This document shows positions 49,893-61,462 of a stretch of 64,000 bases of DNA, in pieces. The notes beneath the pieces were generated by a model. That model did not search any database. It saw only the letters and a list, made by a program, of their open reading frames with translations, and had not been told where the DNA came from. The stretch is from Corella eumyota (lineage: Eukaryota > Chordata > Ascidiacea > Phlebobranchia > Corellidae). The position numbers were made by a program, and so were the translations under genes. The DNA lies in the NCBI GenBank assembly GCA_963082875.1, contig OY720099.1:7130001-7194000 (forward strand), read 5' to 3'. Position 1 is the stretch's first letter. Each line of letters begins with the position of its first letter.

Positions 49893-51269
49893 TCAAAAAA
49901 GTGTTTTTACTTTTTGTAAAATTGCATTAAAATCTTTATCATCAAGCTTGGCCGTTTGTAAAATTTCGACCGATTTATCAAAACTCAAATCATCGAAATA
50001 TTCTTTTGTTTTTACTGGAAATTGCCCACCTACTTCTACACATGCAACATCAAAACAATCGCCAGGTTGTAGTTCCTTGGTTGATTTACGAGGCCACAAA
50101 AAAGCCCGAGTACTTACTTGTTTTGTACTTCTTGTTATGATAAATGTGTATGGAGTTTCAATCTCATGAAGGTAGTCAACAATTTTTATAATCTTTTCCG
50201 CAGTCTAAATACGTAAGTTTATTTATTTTTAATAACAGAGCATATTTTAACAAATATTTAAATGAAATATTAAAGGTAAGAGTGCAAATTTTTTTAGATT
50301 ATAAATTTTGTATAACTAAATTTCAATTACTAATTTTCTGCAGCTAATTTCATTGGAAATCTTAAATCCAAATGCTGGCAAAGGATGTTGTATCAAGAAG
50401 CAATCATCTTTTACTACTTCTCCATTAATAACTTCATCAATATAAAGTGGGTGGTTTAAGTACATGGCATGATAATGTAAATGGTTAATTGAAGCCCAGG
50501 CATGTATGCTATTAAAACCAACACGAAAACCTAGAAAAAGTAGTTAAAAATAAAAATTTTTGTGGATAAAATATAATTACAAAGTATTACAAAAAATGAA
50601 TCTTGTAAAAAACTTTTAACTTATCATTTTGATATTTTATTTTTTTTTAAAAAAACATTAAAACTTTTATGTTACCTGGATGATTGCTAAGTTGTGAAAA
50701 ATCAAAAACTTGTAATAAAGATTTTAAAGTCATTCTTTGAGGTAAGCAGTCATTTAAATCAGGAATAAACAACACATGGCAGTCGTCAATTGGACTTATA
50801 TTAAGAGCTACAATTGACTCTGAGTTTGTTTTAGAATCATTCGATTTTATCTTCAGTAATATTTCTTCATTTTTCATTTTTGTAAAATTAAATTGGTCAA
50901 CTGGAAAAGGCGAATTCATTTTTTCATAGGATTGTCTTTTTCTTCTGTTAAAAGCTCTTTGGGGGTTTAGTTGGGCTACAAATTGAATTCCGTCTTGCTC
51001 AAGGGTTTTGTATTGGCAATCATCCAACTTGTATTTAAACAAACCTAGAAAAAATTAAGTTTAAAAATGAGAAATACTGTGAAAAATAAACTCTTAATTT
51101 TTTTATGAATTATAAAGCAAAATTGTATAACTAATTTACCATTTTCAACAGCTTTATTCCATTTTGATGTGAGAACTTTATCAAATTTGGATAATTTCCT
51201 TTCTTCAATATCCCAATTTTCGGGTTTTTCAATTAAATCCGACGTGTTATAACTTAAATCCAACGACAT
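49893..51269 (-). CDS. GDPGP1: GDP-D-glucose phosphorylase
   Basis: Four exons: 51269-51140, 51044-50676, 50530-50331, 50204-49893; 1011 nt, 336 aa, in phase. Matches the GDPGP1/VTC2 family of the HIT superfamily: an N-terminal WDIEERKLSKFDKVLTSKWN, a central FVAQLNPQRAFNRRK, ALNISPIDDCHVLFIPDL, and the HIT-type active-site motif HLHYHAMYL. The C-terminus FLWPRKSTK and GGQFPVK also fit. The enzyme splits GDP-D-glucose with phosphate into glucose 1-phosphate and GDP, clearing a mis-made nucleotide sugar in the cytosol. Somewhat shorter than the human protein. The start is the first ATG, with an acceptor-like AAG one base before it. Divergent from SFI1. Confidence 0.92.
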
Positions 51270-52128
51270 ACTTTAATATAATAATTTTGTACCATTTACT
51301 AATAAACAAAATGTCTAAAAAAAAGAAAATTCAATTATATAAACGTTACGTGTCTCTTATGATGATTTGTTATTATTTACAACAGAAAACAGCTGATTAG
51401 GTAACACGTTGGGGGATTTTAGATATCAAATTTCTTTTTATTTGCTTCTTATTAACGAAATATTAATTTAAATACCTACTGATAACTATAATTGTAATAA
51501 AAAAATTAATTCAAATGTATTCTTATTGCAAAACTAATCAAACATTATATTTTTAAATTGAGGATAAACCGGTAATTTTAAAAAATCTGGAACGTCACGC
51601 GTCATCAACAATGAATAAAACATAAACGGTTTGTTGATTTATGATACGCATGAATAGATTGGATCGTTTACCGCTAATTTGTTAATTCTTCAAATCCTCA
51701 AGTATTTGAATAAGTAAAATTGTCTAACCTTTATATTTTTTTACCGCAAAATGTAGTAAAATTTGTATATTTAAATAACTGTAACCGAAATATAGGCAGG
51801 TAGTTGTAAATCGGTTATATGTTGTAAAGTTTCATTTAATTTTTTAGTCTGTTCGTTATTATATAAATATTAATTATTTGTTAATTGTAAGTCTGTAAAA
51901 AAACAAAAAAGAAGCTTTTTGTACATTTTAACTAACTTAAACGTATTTCAAAGTAATTTTTAAATTCATGTTATCAAAATAGTATTTTTTTTAGATATGT
52001 TATTTTAATTTTTTATTAAAGTAGATTGCAAATAATAAAACATGTTGCATATCTTTAAAATCAAATAATGTTTATTTTCATAACAACGAAAATGCATTTG
52101 CAAGAAACTTTGTAAAATATTTCGCATT
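51270..52128. promoter_or_regulatory. shared divergent promoter region of GDPGP1 and SFI1
   Basis: The two start codons face away from each other across 859 bases with no other gene. The region is AT-rich with one CpG-containing patch (AACGTCACGCGTCATC near 51592). Inferred bidirectional promoter; an acceptor-like TTTGCAAG lies about 25 bases before the SFI1 ATG. Confidence 0.45.
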
Positions 52129-55100
52129 ATGGAAAATCGGGACGAGAATTTTATCGATATTTCTCAGCTCCGAAATGAGATGCAAATTACTGCTAAACGT
52201 GTCCGGTTGAGAGACAAAAACTTCAACAACTCACCATTCTCAACTAAAATACCTAAAAGTCATAAACTTGATACAGCTACTCGAGTTATATCCAAACCTT
52301 TAAGTTCAACAAATAACTTAAAATCGAGAGATCAAAATATTTCGTCCATCAAAAAGGCTCCGCTTACGAAATGGAGGAATTTGATTCCGAGACCTGTAGA
52401 TTATACTTGGAACAGGTTTGTAAAAGTCTGAAATTGATATATTTACTACAATTTTCATTATGATTTTATAGGTTTTTATAAAAAATTGCTATTTATTTAT
52501 TTTATATAAATATATTTTAATTTTCGTTTATTTTGTAGACATTATTCTATATATATATATGTTTTTTTTAATGGCTTTCAAATATTTATATGAGTCTAAT
52601 GTTAAAAACATTGGGAACTTAGCTAACCTTATATACTTTAAATCATTTTGCTTTTATTTTTCATATATATAATATATATATAAAGGTTTTTCATAAATAA
52701 TTTTTTATTAAGTATATAATTTTAATTTTAGAGGGGGTAGGTTAAAAGAAATCCGCATCAGAACAAGAGCTCGAAAATTCTTACATTTATGGATGACCAA
52801 AACATTTGGTAAACTTAACTTCACTCAAGCGAGACTGTATCGAAGAAATCTAATTTTAAGAATATGTTTCTCTGGTTGGAAACAAATATGGTGGGATAAT
52901 TGTGCTGAATGGAAAATGTCTGTAAAAGCAGATTGCTTTTATAGGTATGTTATTGAACTGTTAATTTTTATATAGGACAATTTCTTTGTTATTTTTATGT
53001 AATTGTATTCTGTAGCATTCTATATGTAGTATGTATATTTCTATTCTCCTTTGGACTGTATTTTGAATTTAGTGTAGTTTTTTAAAGTTAAAAATATAAG
53101 CTAGGCATTTTTTATTTTAAATTCTTTTTAAAACTCTTTTAAATTTATTTATATATATATATAAATTTGGTTTTGTGTCTTAAATTAATTAACTTATTGT
53201 TACACACCAAATTAATTTCTTTTTGTAGGTATCAAACTTACAACAAAGTTTGGAAAATTTGGAAAAATTTTGTCGTTGAAGAAAAAGAGAAAAATGTAAA
53301 GAAAAATCTGGCAATTAATCATCACAATAATGTAGAATATAAAAAAAGAATAAAGCAGTGGAAGGTAAAAAAACGCAACATAATTTGGTTGCTTTATATA
53401 GACAATTGGCATCAAAACAGGCTTAAATATTTTTGATTCTATAATTATTTGGATATAATGAAGCCCTATTTTATATATTTGTACCATTTTTAATAAGATT
53501 TTGCTATATAATTTCAATTAAACAAGTCCTTATATTTTTTTTAATCAATAGTTTTCTTTTAGATTTATATTCAACTGCGTAGAACTAAAAAGTCAATGTA
53601 CAACACAGCTTACACTATTGCCCACAACAACCTCAGTAAAAAATGTTGGGCACAATGGTGTAAACAAATTGGAGTTAATGCCAAAGAAAAACAAAATATT
53701 GAAATTGCTGATTGGCATTGGACAACGAACACACAAAGAATGGTAATTTAAGCACCTTTTTTTAAAGTTATAATGGACTTCTCGGTTTTTAAATATAAAA
53801 AAAATTATATCTATAATCCTACAATATTAATTATGGTATGTTAGCCAACATTAAATTCCTGCAAACAAAAAAGCTTTTTTTACCGAAACCTTTACTTAAC
53901 TATTTGAAATGTCAAAAGCAATTAATTTTCCAAATATTTATAAAAGAGCTAACATTGTTTTGCTCAGGGCGGATACAAAACAAACAATGATAAGTAGTAG
54001 CCACATAAACTCCATTTACCTAAGCTTTAAAATATCTCCAACAATAAAAATTATTTCTTTATTTATTGATAAATACCTAGGTGTGGTTAACTGACATATT
54101 GACATGCTTTGATCCATGACTGCTTTTTTGTTAAATAGTGTGTGAAAAAATATACTTATGCTTAAGTATTATAAATGTATTTTTTTGTCAAGTTTCTATT
54201 GAGTATTATACCCAGTGTTTATTTAACCTTATAAAACCAATTCATAGCCTTAATTTGTTGTTCGAAAATATTCCTTTTTTTAGATTTTCGCAAAATGGAA
54301 ATCAAAATTCAATGAAACTCAAATTGAACAACAACATACTAAAATGGCTTCAAAATATTATTCATCTACTATTAAGTTAAAATGTCTTAATTTGTGGTGC
54401 CAATATATTAACGAACGAAGAAGAAAAAATTATCAAACTTATGTAGCTTTGACATTTCATAAGCATGCTTTGAAACAGAGATTTCTTAAGCAGTGGGCCC
54501 AAAGGTAAAACAATATTTTCTTGGTTACTATATAAAAAAGTTTTTTTTTTATAGTATTTATTTAGATCTACAATATTTTTCAATAGTTTAAAAACATATT
54601 TTTTTAAATTTTTTTAAATTTGCATATTTGTAATGAAGTTTATGTTTTATATTTTTGTATTGACTAAGATATAAAATATTACAGTATTACACTATACCAA
54701 AACCTAATGCAAACAAATTTAAAGGTATGATGGTGTGTTAATGCATAGAGCAAAGCTTAGAACCTGTCATACTCTTTCTATTCTTGCCCAAAAAAGACGA
54801 TTTTTTGAAAGCTGGGTTGAATTTGTTGTACAAATGAAAATAAATCGTAGAAATGAAGCGATTTCAATCATCCATTATAGACGAAAGTTACTGGTACAAT
54901 ATTTCATTTTAATTAATTAGATTTAATGTAGCATGGTGTAGGGGTTGAATTATTATTTATACTATAGAGGTTTGGGTTTTTTAACTTACACCCAACTGCT
55001 TTCATGTCATTGTGCCTGAAAGTTCTTTCTGGGGTACAAATTCCTGTCGAACCAAATAAAAGTTTAGTTATTGGGTTATACAAAAAAGTTTGTTTATATA

Positions 55101-58100
55101 AATATTTTATTTTGTATGTTTGCATTAAAACACTGATACATTTTTATTTATTTTAATAGAAAACAATGTTACTGAATTTAAAACAATCAGTTAAAGATAG
55201 ACATCGGAAAATTAAAATGAATTATCTTGCAACTCAATTCTCTGTGTTATCAGTAAGCAAATAATTTTAATTCTTAATTACTAACATTTGTTTTAGTTCC
55301 TATTTTTTACCTGGCAAGTATATTGTTATTACTTCATAAATCCTGTTAAAATACATTTTAATTTATTACTTTCTCTGTTAGCAATCAATATAATGAATCA
55401 ATATTTTAAATTAATTCAATTGTAAATTTAATTTTGATCATAGTTAAAAGTTGCAGTTTGGAGCGTGTGGGTAAATAGAATGGACTGTATTGAAGAAAAT
55501 AAAATTAAAGACAAAACCTTAATTGCTGCGCAACATTACAGGTTAACTTGCTAAATATATAAATTGTTTTATAGTGGTTAAAAATTGGATACAATTAAAC
55601 TTTTATTATTTTATTTTTGACAACCAATTTCTTACAAAACTCCGTAAATTTTAATGTGCTTATTTTTGATTAAATTTTTGAGACCTAAACTTAATTTTAT
55701 TTTTGTGTTTTTAGAAAAAGAATTTTGCATAAATGTTTGCAATCTTTAAAAGGAAATGTTGCAATTAGTCAAGAAAAAAGAAGTAACACAGTAAAGGCAG
55801 ATGCACATTATATTGTTAAGGTAAATTTAATAACAAACCCAAGGTACTTGACCTAAGTTGTATTAAACAAAGGGGTACGTATTTAGAGGAAACCAAAGAG
55901 AAAAAGGGTACTAGGGGGGCAATAAAATAGGTAGTTAATCTAGCAGTAGGGGTAAAAGTATATATTTATTTACCTTTTTTATTACAATTCCATTTTTTTA
56001 GATATTACCTCAGTGTTTTACCCAATGGAGAAAATATGTAAACGAAGTTAAGGGAATAAATCAAATGAAAAGGCAATCCGTCCAATTTCGAAGGTAAGTC
56101 ATCTTAAATTGCTATTTTATATAAATCAACAAATATTATAAGTTTTTATTTATTTAAACAAAAACACTAAAAAAATGCAACAAAATTCAAATTTAAATTT
56201 TAACAAATACATTTTGATTATTTTAATTTTTGGACTTGTTAAACTGTTCCTCTGTCTGCCCAGGAAAATACCACATTAAGGGTGGACTTGTCCTATATTC
56301 CCACACATTAGCTCTGTTATTTACTATCTCAGCTTGCCTGTCAGTTTCGCTTTTAATGAGGTCATTTTTGGCATCAGCGTTTTGACTTTTTTCCCATAAA
56401 ACACAGTTTTCGAAATCTGTTTTCCATTTTTCGCATTGTAATTCCTCGTTTTTTGAGTAAAAGTTTTGAAATTTGTTTATTAAACTTTTGCAGTATTTAT
56501 ATTCTTGTTGATATAACTCACAGGGTCGTAATTGAATTTCTGTTTCCTTTTTTGAGGACATTTTTAAAACTAAAAAACAAATATTTCAAATTTAAAAAAA
56601 ATTAATTTAAATTCATAGTTTTTAACTTAAACAATATCTATAACTATTTAATCAATTAAATAAAATTTATAAATATTTTTATCCACTAAATAGATAAAAA
56701 TAGATAAATTATTACATTTTCAACAAATCACTAATCTTCCTTTGCTTTAAACTGAATTAAAATTTTTTGAAAAAACTCCCCTGTTATTTACTCAAGCATG
56801 TGAATGGAAACAACTATTACTTATAATAGGTTGAAATAATGGTACCCTGGCAGACACATTATAAATTTATCCTCTTTAATAAAAAAAAGGATTTTGTTAA
56901 TATAGCTATAAAAAATACAATTCTGACAAAATTAAATAAAAAAAAAAAAAAAAAAAAAATTTTATTAATTTTACAAAGATGGAATTAAATTTTAAAGTTT
57001 ATTTTTTTATTTTTAGTGATGTGTTACAATCGAAATACTTTTATGAATGGTGGAGTAGATTTGATCATTCCAGAGAGCTTAGAACCATGACAAGATTGGT
57101 AACTGAAAAATTTAAACTTAAAATAATAACTTTAAAATTACCAAATATTTTTAAATAAATTTAAAATTGTTAAATTATTCAATAATTATATGGAAGAGTT
57201 ATATTTATTAAAATTTTAGTAACTATTTACCTATTGTTTTATTAGTTTAATTATAAATATTTATATAAATCACATTATTTCATTTTTAAATTGGAATTAT
57301 TTTTAGGCTTACATGCAGTATAGCGAGACAACTTTAAAAAATCATTTCAAAATTTGGGTTACAAAAACTCGAGGAAAATTAAACGAGAATCACAAAGATG
57401 TAATAGCTAGACTTTTTTATAGGAAATTATTGCTTAAAGTTGCAGTAAGAAATTGGAAACTGTATACAGCAGATTCAATAAAAAAGTTAGTAAAAAAAAT
57501 TTTCTTTATGACTTTTTATTCTGTTTTGTTTTTTTTTATTTCAATTTTTTTTTCTTTTAGAAAAAACAAAAGTTCTTATGCTGATTTATATTACCACAAC
57601 AGTCTGATAGCAGCAGCTTGGCTGTCATGGCAACAATATATCCAGAACAAACAAGTTAAATGCTTAAAAATTAAGAAAGCAGAGGACCATTACAATACAC
57701 ATGTTAAAAGTATTTCTATAGTTAACTGGATTGCATACAAAAACAAGGTAGCAATTTTTAAGGTTGAATATATATTTTTAACATAATATCATGAATTATG
57801 TAATCTAAATGTAAAAGTGAACAATAATATGTACTAGAAATGTATATATCTCCAATTTAAAGGCCTTTTAATTAAATAAAAACTGCAATTTATTGTGCGC
57901 AGGTACTTGTAGTGGATATATATTAGTTGTATGTTTAAAGCACCTAAAAATCTGCCTGTAGGGCAAGATGTCGAAAAAATTGATTCCTACTAATTTTTTT
58001 AAATTTTTTTATTCATAATTGACCAAAATTAAAGTTTTTTTAATATCATTTCTCTACTTTAAAGAAACCATTTAGCTTTAGTTTAATTTCTATTTGTTAA

Positions 58101-61100
58101 ATTTTTATTTAGGCCAAAATTATTGAAGCAAGAGCAAATTACAAATTGGAAAATAAAAACAAAATTTTACTTTTGTCCCATTTTCAAATTTGGAAAGATT
58201 TTGTACAAACTTCTAAAAAAGAAAAACGTAATTATAGATTGGCAACTAAACATCATAACAATGTGTTATTAAAACACAGTATTATAAGGTACGGAAATAT
58301 TTATTATTTAAAAAAAAAATTAGTAAACCAACTTTAATAAAAATTTAAATATTTAAAATATTTTTTGTAAAGCTGCTGGTCTAAAAAGGGTTAAAAGTTG
58401 TAAATTTATTTTTATAAAATATTTTGATGTTTTATTTAATAGTAAACCTATCTGTTTTTGTAATTAAGTTTTTATATTTTTAACCTTTTTTTGAATTTTG
58501 TTTTATCTAAAAGAAATATTTTAAAATTTAGGTGGAAAAATTGGTCATCCATGCATGCCTATAACAAAGAACAAACCCAACAAAAAGTTACTGAAATTCA
58601 ATTGATTTTAAACAAAAACAAATTAAAAAGAATGTTTGAATTTTGGAGAGATCAAAAAAATATTGCAATTGAATCAAAACAGAAACATTTAAAAGCTGAT
58701 CTTTTTTTTAACAAGAAAATTTGTATAGTTACAATTCGAGCATGGCAGTTGTTCAGGTATATTAAATTTTTCTTAATTTTTTTTTTGTTTGTTTATTAAA
58801 AGATTAACTAATTTTTGATTTTTTTCGTAAAACATATAGATTTTCAATATTGAAATGACACATTGTTTATATTTTGTTATTTTAAATTTATTGTTTTTTA
58901 GATATCTTCAACTTAAGAAAACTTTAATGCAACGACAATCTCTAAAATTCAGTCAAGATAGAATTACAAAAAATTACTTTGCAAATTGGAAAATAGAACT
59001 AGAAAATAAAAGAAATGAAAATCACCAAACAGGTTAACATTCTTTTTATTTATTTTATTCTTAAAATAGTGGGATTATAATACATTTTTGCGGGCCCTAT
59101 AGCTATACCAGCAGCGTGGTGTAGTGGCAAGAACACTTGCTACACCACCATGAGGTTGTAAGTTCATTCCCCACTGCTCTTATGCTGTAGCAGAATGAAT
59201 TCCTGCCGAGCCAGCACTTAATTAGCAGCATAATAACCGGATTATTATAATCTATATTATCCCAAACTGCTAAAGGCAACTCAAGACTGGGTCGGAGTAA
59301 CTGATGTAACTCTGTAACTGATGTAATGTATAGGTTGCGCATTCGACTTTCCTATGCTGAAGATGAAGATATATACAAAAAAATACCTAATTTTGTATGT
59401 AATTTAGAAATTAAAAAATTAATAAAATTTTTCTTTAATTAAAATTGTTAGGTATAGCATTATGGCATTGGGCTCTCAACCTACAGTTTAAATGCCTTAC
59501 AAGCTGGCAAGAATACAACCAAGAAAAACAGAGAAAAAAGGCGCGCTACGAAGATGCTATGAATAGACGCAGATTTAGAATGATCAAACATGGTTGTATG
59601 AAAATGCTGAACTACCATGGTGACATGGTTGCTATGAGAACCAACATGGTTGCTACAGAACAAGCTAATGTAACTTTTTTATTTTTTTTTGTATTAAAAA
59701 TATATTTATTTTTTGTATTAATATGAATTCGTTTTTAATGTAGACCCGTTTTACTGCATACTATCTTGCTTGGAAATACGGGAAAATTTGGATTGAAAAA
59801 GCTAGACAAAAAATAAAACAGAAACAATTGTCGCAACAATCCAATTGTTCTGATTATCCCGAACTTCCTGATTTTAAAAAACAACCAATAAGTTTTCAAC
59901 CATGGGTATTGGAACCAAGTTTGCCTAAACCTAAAAAATCTTCACCCACATTTCAAAGGTATATTGTGTTTGGGTTTTTCTTATTTTAATTTATATATTT
60001 AATTTACCATAAATTTTGTTTCTTTTTTTTTCAGCAGCACCAGTTTAACCAAAATCCGACCTGGTCCAAGGTTACCCGACTTTATGGATGAATCATTAAA
60101 ACGGGAAGGTTTATTTTTCGATAATTCGCCATTATCTTGCCCTCATACATCAAACCAATCTTCTTTTGTTAATGTACAAACATTACCAAAAACCATTATG
60201 ACATCACAATCTGATGAGACCATTTTTTACCCAGCATCTTCAACAGTAAGAACCACTTTAATTGATCAACCAGAAAATGTGACCATTTTACCTACAACAA
60301 AAACTCTCGGGGATAATCAAAAGATCAAATCACCAACCATTAGTCACCAATCACCAAAAACCATTAGTGAACCAGATATTGCAACCATGTCACCACCATC
60401 ACACCTCAAACATGAACCATATTTGGTGTCTCTAACCAATAAAGAGCAAAATTTGGTTCTTTTACCACCCTCTGCATTTTCAATGCCATCTAATAACCAA
60501 CCAAGTAGTTCTGATGACCAAAGTAGCGAAAAAGACAATTTTTCTGACCTAAACAACCATTTCTATGGCCAAAATAACCATTTACATGCCCAAAAAGACC
60601 AACATCATGGCCAGAGAGTATGTTCGGTCGAATCAAGCGAAAAAAATCCATTTTCTTGCGAAGAAGATTTTTCAAGCGACGATGAATGTAGTAGTACAGA
60701 TACTTACTCCTTAAAACCAACAAAAAATGTCAGGGAAACTTGCAAGACTTTTATTTCTTCGCCCTCTAGAACTTCCGTACACGAAGAATTAAAATTTATT
60801 CATGAAAAACTACAAGAATTTCAACAACTAAAAGCCAAGCTCAAGTAAGCATTGAGAATAAAAATTGAACGTAACTTTAAAAGTTTAGGCAGTATTTATT
60901 TTATGAATCTTATTACAGGACCCTAAAAGAGCAGAAGGGGGTGTTAGAAAGATGGATTGAGGATTCTTTACCTACTGCTTCACTTGACCTTAAATCTGTC
61001 GGTGATGAAGTAAAACAGGTAAGAAATAAAATAATTAAAAAATTGTTAATTTTGAAGGTATTTTTAAAGATTTCCATGCTATTATGGGTTCTTTTACATG

Positions 61101-61391
61101 TAGTTGTAACAGGTATTTACATATAGTAAAAATTTTTGCGCTTTCTACAAGGTCTATGACAGACTAGTAATATTTATTAAACAGTTCATTAATTTTATGA
61201 TGCATTTTGACTGTTATGTTCCGTTAAATATCGGGTACACTTTTTTTAGTTTACTTTTTTTTATTACTTTATTTTTTTATTTCAAGATCAAGAATGAGAT
61301 ACAAGAAATATCACGTGAGTTAATTCAAAGAAAACCAGAAGTTGAGCGGTATGCTCTTCGTGTTCGAGTTTTATCATCAAGACCAACATAA
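52129..61391 (+). CDS. SFI1: SFI1-type centrin-binding repeat protein
   Basis: Twenty-one exons: 52129-52415, 52732-52944, 53229-53364, 53563-53742, 54284-54504, 54725-54893, 55160-55252, 55444-55541, 55715-55820, 56002-56093, 57017-57098, 57307-57485, 57561-57747, 58113-58288, 58532-58756, 58902-59032, 59452-59669, 59744-59958, 60035-60844, 60919-61018, 61287-61391. They total 4023 nt (1340 aa), in phase. Over twenty Sfi1-type repeats are visible between residues about 110 and 960, each a helix with a bulky-x-x-W core: FLHLWMTK, CFSGWKQ, CWAQWCKQ, CLNLWCQY, FFESWVEF, CFTQWRKY, HFQIWKDF, MFEFWRDQ, YFANWKIE, CLTSWQEY. Each is expected to bind one centrin at centrioles and basal bodies. A Ser/Pro/Gln-rich stretch (exon 19) and a C-terminal coiled coil (residues about 1255-1330) follow. 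Length is close to human SFI1. Start: first ATG of the open exon. Confidence 0.93.
54927..55110 (+). repeat. degraded SINE, same family (SFI1 intron 6)
   Basis: A head GTAGCATGGTGTAGGGGTTGA and a later block TTCCTGTCGAACCAAATAAAAGTTTAGTTA align by eye with the tRNA head and middle of the better SINE copies. The rest has diverged. Older insertion, sense to SFI1. Confidence 0.45.
56223..56561 (-). CDS. C22orf39: C22orf39/UPF0545 homologue nested in SFI1
   Basis: One uninterrupted frame of 112 aa inside SFI1 intron 10, on the opposite strand. It matches the UPF0545 (C22orf39, PANTS) family: RPCELYQQEYKYCKS, then CEKWKTDFENCVLWE, then a C-terminal RTSPPLMWYFP. Four cysteines (C14, C24, C45, C53; CX9C- and CX7C-like spacing) are at the expected places. 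In mammals the short product is linked to synaptic plasticity; the molecular role is not established. A pyrimidine-rich acceptor (TTTGTTTTTTAG) lies 8 bases upstream of the ATG. Intronless, but no retrocopy tail is seen at its 3' side. Confidence 0.9.
   Translation of the reverse strand: MSSKKETEIQLRPCELYQQEYKYCKSLINKFQNFYSKNEELQCEKWKTDFENCVLWEKSQNADAKNDLIKSETDRQAEIVNNRANVWEYRTSPPLMWYFPGQTEEQFNKSKN
56562..56575 (-). other. splice acceptor just upstream of the nested gene's start
   Basis: Minus strand TTTTTTAG ends at 56570; the exon would begin at 56569, 8 bases before the ATG, the same spacing as in the Toll-like receptor gene. Consistent with a trans-spliced leader or an unseen 5' UTR exon. 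Confidence 0.5.
56938..56959. repeat. poly(A) tract of 22 bases
   Basis: Uninterrupted A run in SFI1 intron 10. It lies upstream of the nested gene on the opposite strand, so it is not that gene's tail. It may be the tail of a lost retroelement or a simple repeat. Confidence 0.8.
59108..59385 (+). repeat. tRNA-derived SINE, copy 3 (SFI1 intron 16)
   Basis: Head GCAGCGTGGTGTAGTGGCAA (box A), then a box B-like AAGTTCATTCCCCACTGC, TTATGCTGTAGCA, CCTGCCGAGCCAGCACTTAA and AAGACTGGGTCGGAGTAACT. Lacks the AATAAGGCACTATAA block present in copies 1 and 2. Contains a small internal duplication of GTAACTGATGTAA-like sequence near its end. Sense to SFI1. Confidence 0.85.
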
Positions 61392-61401
61392 AATATTGCA
61401 T

Positions 61402-61448
61402 TTTATTTTTAAGTGTGTTGTATGCAGTGTTAAGATATGCAAAATAAA
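61402..61448. terminator. overlapping polyadenylation signals of convergent genes
   Basis: AATAAA on the plus strand at 61443-61448 serves SFI1 (stop at 61391). TTTATT at 61402-61407, an AATAAA on the minus strand, can serve the convergent gene (stop at 61463). The two 3' ends therefore interlock within about 80 bases. Confidence 0.65.
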
Positions 61449-61462
61449 GCAAATTTAGTTTG

